Assembly: GCA_947628315.1 (NCBI GenBank)
Contig: CANQZJ010000021.1
Location: forward strand, 1-33,928
Origin: an uncultured Oscillospiraceae bacterium
GTDB lineage: Bacteria; Bacillota; Clostridia; Oscillospirales; Oscillospiraceae
Direction: 5' to 3'
Length of the DNA stretch: 33,928 nt
In this document: positions 1-8,580 of the stretch, one piece after another
Position numbering within the stretch: position 1 is the first letter of the stretch
How the letters are laid out: each line of letters opens with the position of its first letter
The notes under the pieces: generated by a model
The model's database searches: none
What the model was told of the DNA's origin: nothing
The model's input: the letters and a program-made list of their open reading frames with translations, nothing else
Position numbers and translations under genes: made by a program

Positions 1-1
1 C

Positions 2-487
2 CGCTCCGGGCCGGTGAGGGACTACCCCAACCGGATCGTCCGGGGCTGGCTGCCCTGGACGCCGGGGCGGATCACCGTCGTCGGGCTGAGGGACGGCAGG
101 GAGGTATGCCGGGACGAGCTGGTCACCCCCGGCGCACCGAGCGCCCTCGTGTTTGACAGCCCGCGGCGCGCCATCACCCTCCGGCGGGACGGCGCGGGCA
201 GGCCCATGCCGTTCCAGCTGCTCTGCAAGGTCCGCGCTTTGGACGGGGAGGGGAACCCCGTGTTTCACACGGACGAGCAGGTGGCCTTTACAGTGGAGGG
301 CGCCGGGACGATCCTCGGCACGGACAACGGCGATCTGGGGCGGCCGGAGGGAATGGACGCCCGCACGATCCATCTGTTCCAGGGCCGGACAAGCGCCGCC
401 CTGCGGCTGACGGCCCCCGGCACGGTGACGCTCACCGCCGCCGCGCCGGGCCTGAAGCCGGCCCGGATGGACATCGTCGTTGAATAG
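2..487 (+). CDS. C-terminal part of a GH2-type glycosidase (5' truncated by window edge)
   Basis: The open frame enters from the left edge (codons in phase with base 2) and ends at TAG 485-487, leaving about 161 residues. What remains looks like the C-terminal immunoglobulin-like domains of bacterial GH2 beta-galactosidases. It has a strand 'GRITVVGLRDGREV' with 'DELVTPG', then 'VRALDGEGNPV', the turn 'GAGTILGTDNGD' and a final 'GTVTLTAAAPGL', the usual order for this accessory region. No catalytic residue is in the window, so the substrate cannot be read. A beta-galactosidase acting on galactan fragments would suit the neighbouring RG-I genes. The GTG at position 14 is internal and is not the start. 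The family call rests on accessory domains only. Confidence 0.7.
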   Translation, partial: RSGPVRDYPNRIVRGWLPWTPGRITVVGLRDGREVCRDELVTPGAPSALVFDSPRRAITLRRDGAGRPMPFQLLCKVRALDGEGNPVFHTDEQVAFTVEGAGTILGTDNGDLGRPEGMDARTIHLFQGRTSAALRLTAPGTVTLTAAAPGLKPARMDIVVE

Positions 488-490
488 AGC

Positions 491-535
491 ATAAAAAAAG
501 CATGCCCGCACGGTACGTGCGGGCATGTCTTTATA
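491..535. terminator. Bidirectional intrinsic terminator
   Basis: A perfect 12-bp inverted repeat (501-512 with 516-527, loop GTA) carries an A-run on its left (493-499) and TCTTTAT on its right. It therefore has a U-tract on both strands. It lies between the convergent GH2-type gene ending at 487 and the GH105 gene ending at 536, and should stop transcription of both. Confidence 0.9.
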
Positions 536-1624
536 TCATTTTTCCCAGATCGGATCCAGCTCGGTACACATGAGGAGGAACGCGCCGACGCCGTGGAGGT
601 CGTTAACGGAGCAGGGCCGGGCGCAGTAGAACGCGTAATCGCCCACGGCGGTGCCGATGCACACGTTGCCGACCTGGAGATCCTCGCCCTTCCGGGTGAG
701 GCTGGCGGCTACCCCTTCGTAGGCCCGCCGGGCGACGGGATACCACTCGGCACGATCCAGCAGGCCCGTGCGGATCCCACGGGCAATGGCGGCGGCGTAG
801 AGGCAGGTGCAGGAGTTCTCCGGCCAGTTGCCGTCCTGCCCCACCTTGTCCACCACCTGCCACCAGCGGCCATCGGGGCCCTGGTACTTCTTCAGCGCCT
901 CCAGCAGCTCCACGGCGATGGTTTTCAGTTCCTCACGGCCCGGATCGTCCGGCGCCAGTTCCTCTGCGTCGTCCAGCAGAGCCACGGGCACCCAGCCCAT
1001 GGAGCGGCCCCAGAACTCCGGGGAGAGGCCGGTGGCGGGATCGCACCACGGCGCGGACTTTGTCTCGTCCCAGGCGTGTTTCCAAAGGCCGGTCTTCTCG
1101 TCCCGCGTGTGTTCCCGCATGAGGCGCGCGTGCTCCACTGTCTTCGTCTGGTAGTCGGGCCGGCCGAACCGCCGGCCATACCCGCACATGAACGGGCCCA
1201 GCATGTACAGCCCGTCCAGCCACATCTGCCCGGTGAGGCGCACCTTGTGATAGAAGCCGCCGCACCGGCACAGGGGGATGTCCGGGATCTGGGCGGCCAC
1301 CGACCGGATACAGGCCTCATAGCGCCGATCCCCGGTTCGCTCCAGAAGGGGGAACAGGAGGATGCCGGGCTGGATGTCATCCAGATCCCCGTGGTCGTAG
1401 GGGTTGCGGATCCTGCCGTCCTCCGTGAAAACGGAGTCGATCCAGTCCTTCATGTACCGAAAATACTTCTCCTCTCCCGTGAGGCAAAAGGTTTTGTATA
1501 CGCCGGAGAGAAATACGCCCTGGTGATAGTGGAAGTGGCCCCGCGGGGGCAGATCCGCCGCCGCGTAGGCGCGCATCATGGTGTCGCAGGCCTGTACTGC
1601 CAGGGTAAGGGGTCTGTCTGCCAT
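536..1624 (-). CDS. Unsaturated rhamnogalacturonyl hydrolase, GH105 (YteR/YesR type)
   Basis: The 362-residue product matches the GH88/GH105 (alpha/alpha)6-barrel family in length and motifs. It has 'MWLDGLYM' with the likely catalytic Asp at about residue 137, 'WGRSMGWV' near residue 207, and 'DLHGVGAFLL' near the C-terminus. The family hydrates the double bond of unsaturated galacturonyl residues at the non-reducing end of RG-I oligosaccharides made by lyases, releasing the sugar as a keto-acid. There is no signal peptide, so action is cytoplasmic. The ATG at 1624 follows an AGAAGG ribosome site, 27 bp after the GH115-like gene, so the two are cotranscribed. It is one of two GH105 enzymes here (other at 9218). 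They are clearly divergent and may prefer different oligomers. Confidence 0.92.
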   Translation of the reverse strand: MADRPLTLAVQACDTMMRAYAAADLPPRGHFHYHQGVFLSGVYKTFCLTGEEKYFRYMKDWIDSVFTEDGRIRNPYDHGDLDDIQPGILLFPLLERTGDRRYEACIRSVAAQIPDIPLCRCGGFYHKVRLTGQMWLDGLYMLGPFMCGYGRRFGRPDYQTKTVEHARLMREHTRDEKTGLWKHAWDETKSAPWCDPATGLSPEFWGRSMGWVPVALLDDAEELAPDDPGREELKTIAVELLEALKKYQGPDGRWWQVVDKVGQDGNWPENSCTCLYAAAIARGIRTGLLDRAEWYPVARRAYEGVAASLTRKGEDLQVGNVCIGTAVGDYAFYCARPCSVNDLHGVGAFLLMCTELDPIWEK

Positions 1625-1651
1625 AAATAGACCTTCTTTCCGTTTTTCAGT

Positions 1652-3685
1652 TCAATACCGCTTGGCTCCGATATCCCATTCACACTTCTGAAACGCCTGG
1701 TACAGCGCCCAGTCGGTCATGTGGTTGTGGTGCACCAGAATGGTGCGGATCTCCCGCTCTCCCGGCGGGAACACCGCCAGACGGTACCAGCGGTGGTGGC
1801 TGGGGTCGTCCCCCAGCTCCCGGGCCAGCCCCATCAGCTTTTGGAACAGATAGGCGGTGTGCTTGTAGTCCGCCAGACAGTCGTTGGCGTAGAAGCCGTC
1901 CCACACGCCGTACTCGCCGGCCCGCAGGAGCCGATCCGCGTCCAGAAAGCACCGGGCGCCGTCCCCAAAGGCCAGAAAGGCGGAGAGATAGTCTTTCGCC
2001 TCCAGCGCGCGGAACCCTCTGCCCAGGTCGATCCCGCCCCGGGTGCCCAGCAGCTGCAGCCTGCCGTGGAGGAGGACGGTGGCGTCAAAGAGCTGCCGGG
2101 TTTCCCCGCTCAGCGCCGCCGCGTCCCGCTCCAGGCCGGACACATACGCCTGGATCCTGGGGAGATTGTCCCGGCACAGGCCGGAGAAGTACGCCGTCTG
2201 CTCCACCAGGGGGCGCTCCCCGGCGAGCCAGAACAGGCCGTGCGCCGTGTCGTCCCCCCGGATGCGGGCGTGGGCGATGAGCCGGGGGATCTCCGTATAG
2301 AACTGCTCCCCGGCGTGCTGATCCTGCTCCGGGCCGAAGGGGAGCATGGCGGCGGGGTAGTCCCGCCAGGCGCGGGCCGCCTGGGGCGCGCCGCCGTAGT
2401 AGTCCGCGGCGAACTCCGCGCTGTGCTGCCCGTCGGAGATGTCCCGCCCCGCCCACTTCTTGCGGATGGCGTCCAGGAGGTAGACGTGGGGCCGGACGTT
2501 GGAGCAGTTGACGATCCAGAATTCCCGCAGGTTCTTCTCCAGCACCTGATCCAGCTGGCCGTTCACATAGTCCACCCGGTTGGGCAGATGGGTGATGTGC
2601 CCGGCGGCCTGGAGATCGTAAAACGAGGCGTGATAGTAGATGCCCCCGTGGGCGGCGGGCTCCGCCGGGAGGGCGGGGATACGGGGGTCGTGGTTGCCCT
2701 GGCGGCGGGAGACCATAGCCCCGTAGCCGTTGTCCGCGTAGATGAGGATAATGTCCGGATCCAGGGTCAGGCAGCCCTTTCCGTAGAGCTCCATGACCTC
2801 CCCGTAGAGGTTGGTGCAGAACACCGGGTGGGCGACGTGCTTTCGCACGATCTCCTGCTGCAGGGCGATGACCCGGGAGATCAGCGCGCCGCGCTTCTCG
2901 TCGGTGTCGAAGCGGCCCTGGGTGTCGTGGGCCCAGAAGGGCATATCCGCCTGCCCCCGGAAGCCCAGGCACCAGACCACCTTCTGATCCTTCTGCTCCT
3001 CCGCCGCCCGCCCCCACAGGGCGTGGAACAGCTCCGGGTGGACGCTGTAGTCCGGATCCTGATCCGGATAGGCGCGGAGGAACATCTCCGCGCCCAGCGG
3101 TTCGGCGTGGTGGTGGGTGATCCAAAGGCCCATCCCGGCGGCCAGCGGGCGATGGATGTGGGAGTTTTGGTCAGTGCCGGGGATCACCAGATTGCCGCCG
3201 CACCGGAGCAGCGCCTCCAGCGCCATGCGCCAGCCCAGCTCCGGGTCGCCGTTGGGACGCCACGCGTCCAGCAGGACTTCGTCGTTGAGGAACCAGCCGC
3301 GATACCGGACGGGGAAGGGGCGGGAGGTATAGACGCCCTCCGGCAGCTCGACGCCGGGCCAGGGCTCGATCCGCTGATCCATCCAGAACCAGAAGGGCCG
3401 GATCTTCAGGAAGGTCTCGCTGATGTACAGCAGGCCGTAGACAAAGCCCAGGGCGTCCCCGGCCCGGAGGGTGAGGGTACCGCCGGCGATCTCCATGGCC
3501 CAGGCCTCGGGTTCAGCCATAGGCGCCACAGCCAGGACGATATTCCCCGCCGGGGCGTCCCCGGGGAGAAACCGGCGGGCGATGTCCCGGCGGAGGATGG
3601 AGACGGCGTTGGCCACCGCGGCGTCGTTGTCCGTGGCCCCCCGCGGCGGGAATACGACGGTATTGCGATTCATCTGCATGGACAT
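1652..3685 (-). CDS. GH115-like alpha-glucuronidase
   Basis: The 677-residue product shows GH115 landmarks in order: 'YRGWFLNDE' (about residues 127-135), 'WITHHHAEPL' (about 188-197), 'NLYGEVMELYGKG', 'LIYADNGYG' and 'HGGIYYHASFYD'. Known GH115 enzymes remove alpha-1,2-linked glucuronic or 4-O-methylglucuronic acid from xylan and related glycans. This protein is shorter than most family members, which often exceed 800 residues, so a C-terminal domain appears to be missing. No signal peptide is visible. The ATG at 3685 is chosen because GAGGAGGG lies just upstream; ATGs at codons 3 and 5 are possible. It sits between the AraC gene (36-bp gap) and GH105 (27-bp gap). Its role in an RG-I locus is unclear; a glucuronic-acid-capped side chain is one possibility. 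Confidence 0.82.
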   Translation of the reverse strand: MSMQMNRNTVVFPPRGATDNDAAVANAVSILRRDIARRFLPGDAPAGNIVLAVAPMAEPEAWAMEIAGGTLTLRAGDALGFVYGLLYISETFLKIRPFWFWMDQRIEPWPGVELPEGVYTSRPFPVRYRGWFLNDEVLLDAWRPNGDPELGWRMALEALLRCGGNLVIPGTDQNSHIHRPLAAGMGLWITHHHAEPLGAEMFLRAYPDQDPDYSVHPELFHALWGRAAEEQKDQKVVWCLGFRGQADMPFWAHDTQGRFDTDEKRGALISRVIALQQEIVRKHVAHPVFCTNLYGEVMELYGKGCLTLDPDIILIYADNGYGAMVSRRQGNHDPRIPALPAEPAAHGGIYYHASFYDLQAAGHITHLPNRVDYVNGQLDQVLEKNLREFWIVNCSNVRPHVYLLDAIRKKWAGRDISDGQHSAEFAADYYGGAPQAARAWRDYPAAMLPFGPEQDQHAGEQFYTEIPRLIAHARIRGDDTAHGLFWLAGERPLVEQTAYFSGLCRDNLPRIQAYVSGLERDAAALSGETRQLFDATVLLHGRLQLLGTRGGIDLGRGFRALEAKDYLSAFLAFGDGARCFLDADRLLRAGEYGVWDGFYANDCLADYKHTAYLFQKLMGLARELGDDPSHHRWYRLAVFPPGEREIRTILVHHNHMTDWALYQAFQKCEWDIGAKRY

Positions 3686-3721
3686 GGCGGTTCGCCCTCC
3701 TCGCCTGATTTTCTGCGGACG

Positions 3722-4654
3722 TTACCCGGCGTCGATGGGCGGCGGCACCAGCCAGCCGCTGTAGGCGCGGAGACTCTGGGGCTTGTTCACCTGGGCGTTC
3801 TTCCTCCAGACCGTGGGGGGCTGGCCCATCATGGCCAGAAAGTGCCGGTTGAAGCTGGACAGGGAGCAGAACCCGACGGATTCGCATACCTGCAGGATGT
3901 TCAGGTCGGTGTGCTGAAGTAGGGTGCAGGCGCGGTTGATCCGGGTGTTGTTGACGTATTCCAGCGGGCCCTCGCCCATGATCTCGGTGAAGACGCGGCG
4001 GAAGTAGGAGACGCTCATGCCGCACTGGCGGGCGAGGGCGTCGATGCGGAAGTTTTCCGCGTAGTGATCCGCCACGTATTGCAGCGCGGGGGCGATGGGG
4101 AGGGAGCGGGACGGCCTGTCCTCGGCGACGCCGCCGGCCAGATGGCGGGACAGCCTGCAGATGAGACACTCCATCAGCCCGCGCACACAGTGTTTGTAGT
4201 GGGTGTGCTCATTCTGCATTTCATAGATGATATCCTCCACCAGCGGGGCCAGATGGGGATCCTCCTCCTGGCTGGTGATCATCCGGACGTTGTTGAGCAT
4301 TTGGAAAAAGTGATCCGATTCCGGTATATAGCCGGACGCGGCCAGGATCTGGCTCAGGTCGAAAAAGATATAGCTCCAGCGGCTGGATTCGCCCTGGGAG
4401 GAATAGGTGGTGTGGGGGATGCCGCCGGAGATCATCGTCACGTCCCCCGCCTTGAAGTGCAGGTTTTCGTCCTGAAATTCCAGCACGCCGCTGTCCGAGT
4501 GGCACAGCCCGATCTCGATGCAGTTGTGGAAATGGAGGACGGGCGAGCGGACGTCTGAGATGTGCCATCTGTCGCCGGTCAGAACCAAAACGGGGAAATC
4601 CGGAGACAGCGCGTAATCTCTGCGCTCGATGATCCTGCGTGGATGTCTTGGCAT
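3722..4654 (-). CDS. AraC-family transcriptional regulator
   Basis: The 310-residue product has a cupin-like sensor half (residues 20-100; 'VLHFHNCIEIGLC', 'HFKAGDVTMISGGIPHTTYS') and a C-terminal AraC DNA-binding domain. The first helix-turn-helix is around 'IDALARQCGMSVSYFRRVF' (203-221) and the second around 'ILQVCESVGFCSLSSFNRHF' (252-271). This layout is typical of sugar-responsive activators. It is the first gene of the minus-strand operon with GH115 and GH105 and is divergent from the GH112 operon, a common place for a local activator. It most likely reads an RG-I-derived sugar or oligosaccharide and binds the shared elements at 4840 and 14281; that link is inference. The ligand cannot be told from sequence. 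A 20-residue tail follows the HTH. Confidence 0.93.
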   Translation of the reverse strand: MPRHPRRIIERRDYALSPDFPVLVLTGDRWHISDVRSPVLHFHNCIEIGLCHSDSGVLEFQDENLHFKAGDVTMISGGIPHTTYSSQGESSRWSYIFFDLSQILAASGYIPESDHFFQMLNNVRMITSQEEDPHLAPLVEDIIYEMQNEHTHYKHCVRGLMECLICRLSRHLAGGVAEDRPSRSLPIAPALQYVADHYAENFRIDALARQCGMSVSYFRRVFTEIMGEGPLEYVNNTRINRACTLLQHTDLNILQVCESVGFCSLSSFNRHFLAMMGQPPTVWRKNAQVNKPQSLRAYSGWLVPPPIDAG

Positions 4655-4712
4655 TGTGATCCGCTCCGTTCTGTGGTGATGTTGGGAAACGCGGTGCGAT
4701 TATGATAACATC

Positions 4713-4721
4713 ATTTTAGCA
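4713..4721 (-). promoter_or_regulatory. Candidate extended -10 promoter of the AraC operon
   Basis: Read on the minus strand this is TGCTAAAAT, an extended -10 (TGN plus TAAAAT) about 60 bases before the AraC start. No good -35 is seen. The surrounding minus-strand bases (CTGTGCTAAAATGATG) resemble the downstream half of the element before GH112 (TTGTGTCTAAAATGACA), which suggests autoregulation. Confidence 0.5.
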
Positions 4722-4798
4722 CAGATCGCGTGATTGTACCATGCCTAATTCGCCGGATCGTGTGGTTTTTTTCGGCGGTTTGTGACAGGGCGGCTCGC

Positions 4799-4825
4799 CC
4801 CCTCCGAATTTGCCGGGCGGAGGGG
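4799..4825. other. GC-rich hairpin in the AraC/GH112 intergenic region
   Basis: An 8-bp perfect inverted repeat (CCCCTCCG 4799-4806 with CGGAGGGG 4818-4825, 11-base loop) lies just upstream of the GH112 promoter. Neither strand has a clear U-tract after it, so it is not a convincing terminator. It may separate the divergent promoters or be incidental. Confidence 0.35.
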
Positions 4826-4839
4826 CCTGTTATAAATGA

Positions 4840-4901
4840 GCGAAATTGCACAGCATTGTGTCTAAAATGACATATCAAAAAGGATTGAAATATGATAAAA
4901 T
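4840..4901 (+). promoter_or_regulatory. Operator and promoter of the GH112 operon
   Basis: The 18-mer GCGAAATTGCACAGCATT (4840-4857) differs by one base from the one before the transporter operon (14281-14298). A weaker half-site, AAAATGACAT, follows with its TG exactly 21 bp after the TG of the first. Next come TTGAAA (4885-4890), five bases, and TAAAAT (4896-4901), which I take as the -10. The same string with TATAAT occurs at 14325-14341 at the same distance within one base. The -35 position is poor, as expected for an activator-dependent promoter. A start near 4908 would give a leader of about 25 bases containing the GAGGAGAGG ribosome site. Binding by the neighbouring AraC protein is inferred. 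Confidence 0.7.
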
Positions 4902-4932
4902 TCATATACAATTTTGAGGAGAGGGAATCGCT

Positions 4933-7083
4933 ATGAGTTTACACACAACAGGCTCTTTTACCCTGCCCGGCGAGGCCAACTGCGAGGATCTGACCCTCCG
5001 GCTCGCCAAAGTCTGGGGCGCCGACGTCATCCGTGACAGCGACGGCACCCAGCTGTCCCCGGAACTGCTGAACGCCGGGTATGGCATCTATTCCACCATC
5101 TGCATCATCCGGGAGCACAACGAGTTCGCCCGTCAGCACCCGGAGTGCGTCCAGCAGACCTTCCTGTCCACCGAGCCCAAGTGCGCCGAGGGGGACACCC
5201 TGGACATCGACCTGCTGGCGGACTTTTTCCGGGAGCAGTTCAGGATCAACGAGGGCGAGGCCGCCCGCAAATACTGGCAGGTGTGGGATCGCACGGAGGG
5301 CGTCCTCATCCCGGCGGAGCGGTGGAGCTACCGGGAGGGCGTGGTCACGGTGAAGGGGACGGCCCCCTATCACACCTACACGGTGAGCTTCCTGGCCTAC
5401 CGGATGTGGGAAGAGATCTCCATGTACAACCACGTCACCAACAGCTGGGACAAGGAGCACCTCATCCCCATCGATCCCCGGCTGCCCGCGGCGCAGGAGT
5501 ACCTCTACAACTGGCTGGAGAACTGGTGCAAAGAGCACCCCGCCACCACGGTGGTGCGCTTTACCAGCATGTTCTACAACTTCGTGTGGATCTGGGGCGC
5601 CGACGAGCGGAACCGCACCCTGTTCACCGACTGGGGCAGTTACGACTTCACCGTCAGCGAAAAGGCGCTGGCGGACTTTGAGGCGGAGTGCGGCTACGCC
5701 CTGACGGCGGAGGACTTCATCAACCGGGGTGACCTGCAGGTCACCCATATGCCGCCCACCGGCCACAAGCGGGACTACATGGCCTTCACCCAGCGGTTCG
5801 TGGTGGAATTCGGCCGCAAGCTGGTGGAGCTGGTTCAGCGCTACGGCAAGAAGGCCTATGTGTTCTATGACGACAGCTGGGTGGGCGTGGAGCCCTACGG
5901 CCCCCACTTCCCGGAGTTCGGCTTCGACGGCATCATCAAGTGCGTCTTCTCCGGATATGAGGTGCGGCTGTGCGCCGGCGTTCCGGCGAAGACCCATGAG
6001 CTGCGCCTGCACCCCTATCTGTTCCCCACGGGCCTGGGCGGCGCGCCCACCTTTATGGAGGGCGGCAATCCCACCCGGGACGCCCAGCAGTATTGGGTGA
6101 ACGTGCGCCGGGGCCTGCTGCGGGCCAAGATCGACCGGATCGGCCTGGGCGGCTACCTCCACCTGACCGAGGACTTCCCAGACTTTGTGGACTACATCGC
6201 CGAGGTGGCGGACGAGTTCCGCACCCTGCGCACCCTCCAGGAGGACGGCGGCCCCGCCGTGCTGCCGCTGAAGGTGGCGGTGCTCCACTGCTGGGGCGCC
6301 CTGCGGCCCTGGACGCTGTCCGGCCACTTCCATGAGACATATATGCACGATCTGATCCACGTCAACGAGGCCCTGTCCGGCCTGCCGGTGGATGTGGAGT
6401 TCATCGACTTTGACGCGGCCAAAAACGGCGCGCTGGACGGCGTGGACGTGGTCATCAACGCCGGCCGGGCCGGCACCGCCTGGAGCGGCGGCGAGGCCTG
6501 GGCGGATCCCAAACTGGTCACCGCGCTGACGGAATGGGTTCACGGCGGCGGCGTGCTGCTGGGCGTGGGCGAGCCCACCGCCCTGGCCGGCAGCTGGGGC
6601 AATTTCCGGATGCGCCATGTGCTGGGCATCGACCGGGACACCGGCGCCCGGGTGTGCCACGGCCGCTGGCAGTTCGACGTGGAGAACGTCCCCGGTCTGC
6701 TCCCGGAGGGGAGCGGCGTCAAGGGGCTGGACAACCTCTACCTGACCGATGGCACGACGCGGGTGCTGGCCTCTGCCGGCGGGCTGCCCACCATCACCGC
6801 CCACAGGTTCGGCAAGGGGTGCGGTGTGTATCTCAGCAGCTTCCAGTTCAACAACGCCAACGCCCGGATGCTGCTGAACCTGATGCTGTGGGCCAGCGGA
6901 AAGGGCCTGGAGCAGACCTGGCTCACCGACAGCCCCGCCGCCGAGTGCGCCTGGTACCCGGCGGATCGGAAGCTGATCGTCATCAACAACACGGATCAGC
7001 CCCAGCACGTCCACGTGAACACCGACGGCGGCGACGCCGAGTTTGACCTGGCGCCCTACGGCAGCGTGATCGAATCCCGGTAA
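4933..7083 (+). CDS. GH112 galactosyl phosphorylase, probably D-galactosyl-beta-1,4-L-rhamnose phosphorylase
   Basis: The 716-residue product has the length and N-terminal signature of GH112: 'KVWGADVIRDSDGTQLS' at about residues 25-41, 'TSMFYNFVWIWG', and 'YVFYDDSWVGVEPYG' (309-323), whose Asp pair probably holds the general acid. The family cleaves beta-galactosides with inorganic phosphate, giving alpha-galactose-1-phosphate plus the acceptor sugar. Characterised members use galacto-/lacto-N-biose or Gal-beta-1,4-rhamnose. I cannot separate these from residues alone, but an L-rhamnose mutarotase, GH105 enzymes and an RG lyase in the same locus favour the rhamnose form. It has no signal peptide, and phosphorylases must act where phosphate and kinase-independent sugar entry are useful, in the cytoplasm. 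The ATG follows GAGGAGAGG. First gene of a seven-gene operon. Confidence 0.88.
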   Translation: MSLHTTGSFTLPGEANCEDLTLRLAKVWGADVIRDSDGTQLSPELLNAGYGIYSTICIIREHNEFARQHPECVQQTFLSTEPKCAEGDTLDIDLLADFFREQFRINEGEAARKYWQVWDRTEGVLIPAERWSYREGVVTVKGTAPYHTYTVSFLAYRMWEEISMYNHVTNSWDKEHLIPIDPRLPAAQEYLYNWLENWCKEHPATTVVRFTSMFYNFVWIWGADERNRTLFTDWGSYDFTVSEKALADFEAECGYALTAEDFINRGDLQVTHMPPTGHKRDYMAFTQRFVVEFGRKLVELVQRYGKKAYVFYDDSWVGVEPYGPHFPEFGFDGIIKCVFSGYEVRLCAGVPAKTHELRLHPYLFPTGLGGAPTFMEGGNPTRDAQQYWVNVRRGLLRAKIDRIGLGGYLHLTEDFPDFVDYIAEVADEFRTLRTLQEDGGPAVLPLKVAVLHCWGALRPWTLSGHFHETYMHDLIHVNEALSGLPVDVEFIDFDAAKNGALDGVDVVINAGRAGTAWSGGEAWADPKLVTALTEWVHGGGVLLGVGEPTALAGSWGNFRMRHVLGIDRDTGARVCHGRWQFDVENVPGLLPEGSGVKGLDNLYLTDGTTRVLASAGGLPTITAHRFGKGCGVYLSSFQFNNANARMLLNLMLWASGKGLEQTWLTDSPAAECAWYPADRKLIVINNTDQPQHVHVNTDGGDAEFDLAPYGSVIESR

Positions 7084-7095
7084 GGAGGAAACCCC

Positions 7096-8580
7096 GTGCG
7101 TATCATCATCAATCCCAACCGCTCCAAGGGTACCATCAACCGGAACATCTACGGCCACTTTGCCGAGCATCTGGGCCGGTGCATCTACGGCGGGCTGTAT
7201 GTGGGGGAGGACTCCTCCATCCCCAATGTCAACGGGATGCGCACCGACGTGGTGGAGGCGCTGAAGGCACTGAATATCCCCGTGCTCCGCTGGCCCGGCG
7301 GCTGCTTTGCCGACACCTACCACTGGCAGGACGGCATCGGCCCCCTGGAGGGGAGAAAGACCATCGTCAATACCAACTGGGGCGGCGTCACCGAGGACAA
7401 CCGCTTCGGTACCCATGAGTTTATGGAGCTGTGCCGCCAGCTGGGGTGCCAGCCCTATCTGTCCGGCAATGTGGGCAGCGGCACCGTCCAGGAGTTCAGC
7501 GACTGGGTGGAGTACTGCAATATGGGCGGCGTCTCCCCCATGGCGGATCTGCGCCGGCAGAACGGCAGGGAGGAGCCCTGGAACGTGAAGTACTGGGGCA
7601 TCGGCAACGAGGCATGGGGCTGCGGCGGCAACATGCGGCCGGAGTACTACGCCGACCTGTGCCGCCGGTACGCCACCTATCTGCGCAATTACGACGACGG
7701 GCACAAGATCTATAAGATCGCCTCCGGCGCCAACGTGGACGACTACGAGTGGACAAGGGTCGTGGCGGAGCGGGCAGGGAGCACCATCGACGCCCTTTCC
7801 CTCCACTATTACACCCTGCCCAACGACGACTGGCAGCACAAGGGCGCGGCCACGGAGTTCCCCATGAGCGAGTACTGCTCCGTGATCCACAAGGCGCTGC
7901 GGATGGACGAGCTGGTGAGCCGGCACGGCCTGGAGCTGCGCCGGGCGGATCCCGGCGGACGGCTGGGCCTGGTGGTGGACGAGTGGGGCACCTGGTACGA
8001 CGTGGAGCCGGGCACCAACCCGGGCTTTCTGTACCAGCAGAACGCCATGCGGGACGCCCTGGTGGCCGCCGTGAACCTGAACATCTTCAACGACCACTGC
8101 GACACCGTGGTGATGGCCAACATCGCCCAGACGGTGAACGTGCTCCAGGCCATGGTGCTCACCGAGGGCGCGAAGATGCTCCGCACCCCCACCTATCACG
8201 TGTTTGAGATGTACAAGGGGCACCAGGGCGCCAGACAGCTGGAGACCTATGCCGAGACCAGGATCGTCGACCTCGGCGGCGGAATGGACTTCCCCGATAT
8301 CCATGTCTCCGCCAGCGAGGCGGCGGACGGGAGCATCCTGCTGACGGCGGCCAATCTGGATCCGGAGCGGCCCGCCCCGGTGGAGTGCCTGCTGGACGGG
8401 CTGAAGTCCGGGAGCGCCGTCACCGGCAGAGTGCTGGCCGGCCGGCCGGGCGCCCACAACACCTTCGACGCGCCGGATGCCGTGATCCCCGCGGCCGTGG
8501 AGAACATCCGGGTGGAGGACGGGAAGTTTGCCGCCCAGCTGCCACCCTGCGCCGTGGCGGCGTTCACCATCCGGCTGTGA
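7096..8580 (+). CDS. Alpha-L-arabinofuranosidase, GH51
   Basis: The 494-residue product is full length for bacterial intracellular GH51. It begins '[19 protein letters not shown]', has '[14 protein letters not shown]', the acid/base Glu in 'GIGNEAWG' (E172) and the nucleophile Glu in '[10 protein letters not shown]' (E296), followed by a C-terminal beta-sandwich. It releases terminal alpha-L-arabinofuranose, here probably from arabinan or arabinogalactan side chains of RG-I. It starts with GTG after TAAGGAGG, 12 bp behind GH112, so it is cotranscribed. Its TGA stop overlaps the GTG of the next small gene (GTGA), suggesting translational coupling. No signal peptide is present. Confidence 0.95.
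   Translation: MRIIINPNRSKGTINRNIYGHFAEHLGRCIYGGLYVGEDSSIPNVNGMRTDVVEALKALNIPVLRWPGGCFADTYHWQDGIGPLEGRKTIVNTNWGGVTEDNRFGTHEFMELCRQLGCQPYLSGNVGSGTVQEFSDWVEYCNMGGVSPMADLRRQNGREEPWNVKYWGIGNEAWGCGGNMRPEYYADLCRRYATYLRNYDDGHKIYKIASGANVDDYEWTRVVAERAGSTIDALSLHYYTLPNDDWQHKGAATEFPMSEYCSVIHKALRMDELVSRHGLELRRADPGGRLGLVVDEWGTWYDVEPGTNPGFLYQQNAMRDALVAAVNLNIFNDHCDTVVMANIAQTVNVLQAMVLTEGAKMLRTPTYHVFEMYKGHQGARQLETYAETRIVDLGGGMDFPDIHVSASEAADGSILLTAANLDPERPAPVECLLDGLKSGSAVTGRVLAGRPGAHNTFDAPDAVIPAAVENIRVEDGKFAAQLPPCAVAAFTIRL

Noticed and set aside
1721-3922. 733-codon plus-strand frame opposite GH115
   Set aside because: No family motif; overlaps GH115 and the AraC gene on the other strand.
4799-4825. Hairpin as a terminator
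   Set aside because: There is no U-tract on either strand, and no gene ends nearby, so I list it only as a hairpin.
4939-8457. 1172-codon open frame on the minus strand opposite GH112 and GH51
   Set aside because: It lies antisense to two well-supported enzymes. Composition is dominated by Gly, Val, Ala, His and Gln without any family motif, as expected from GC-rich third codon positions; no ribosome site.
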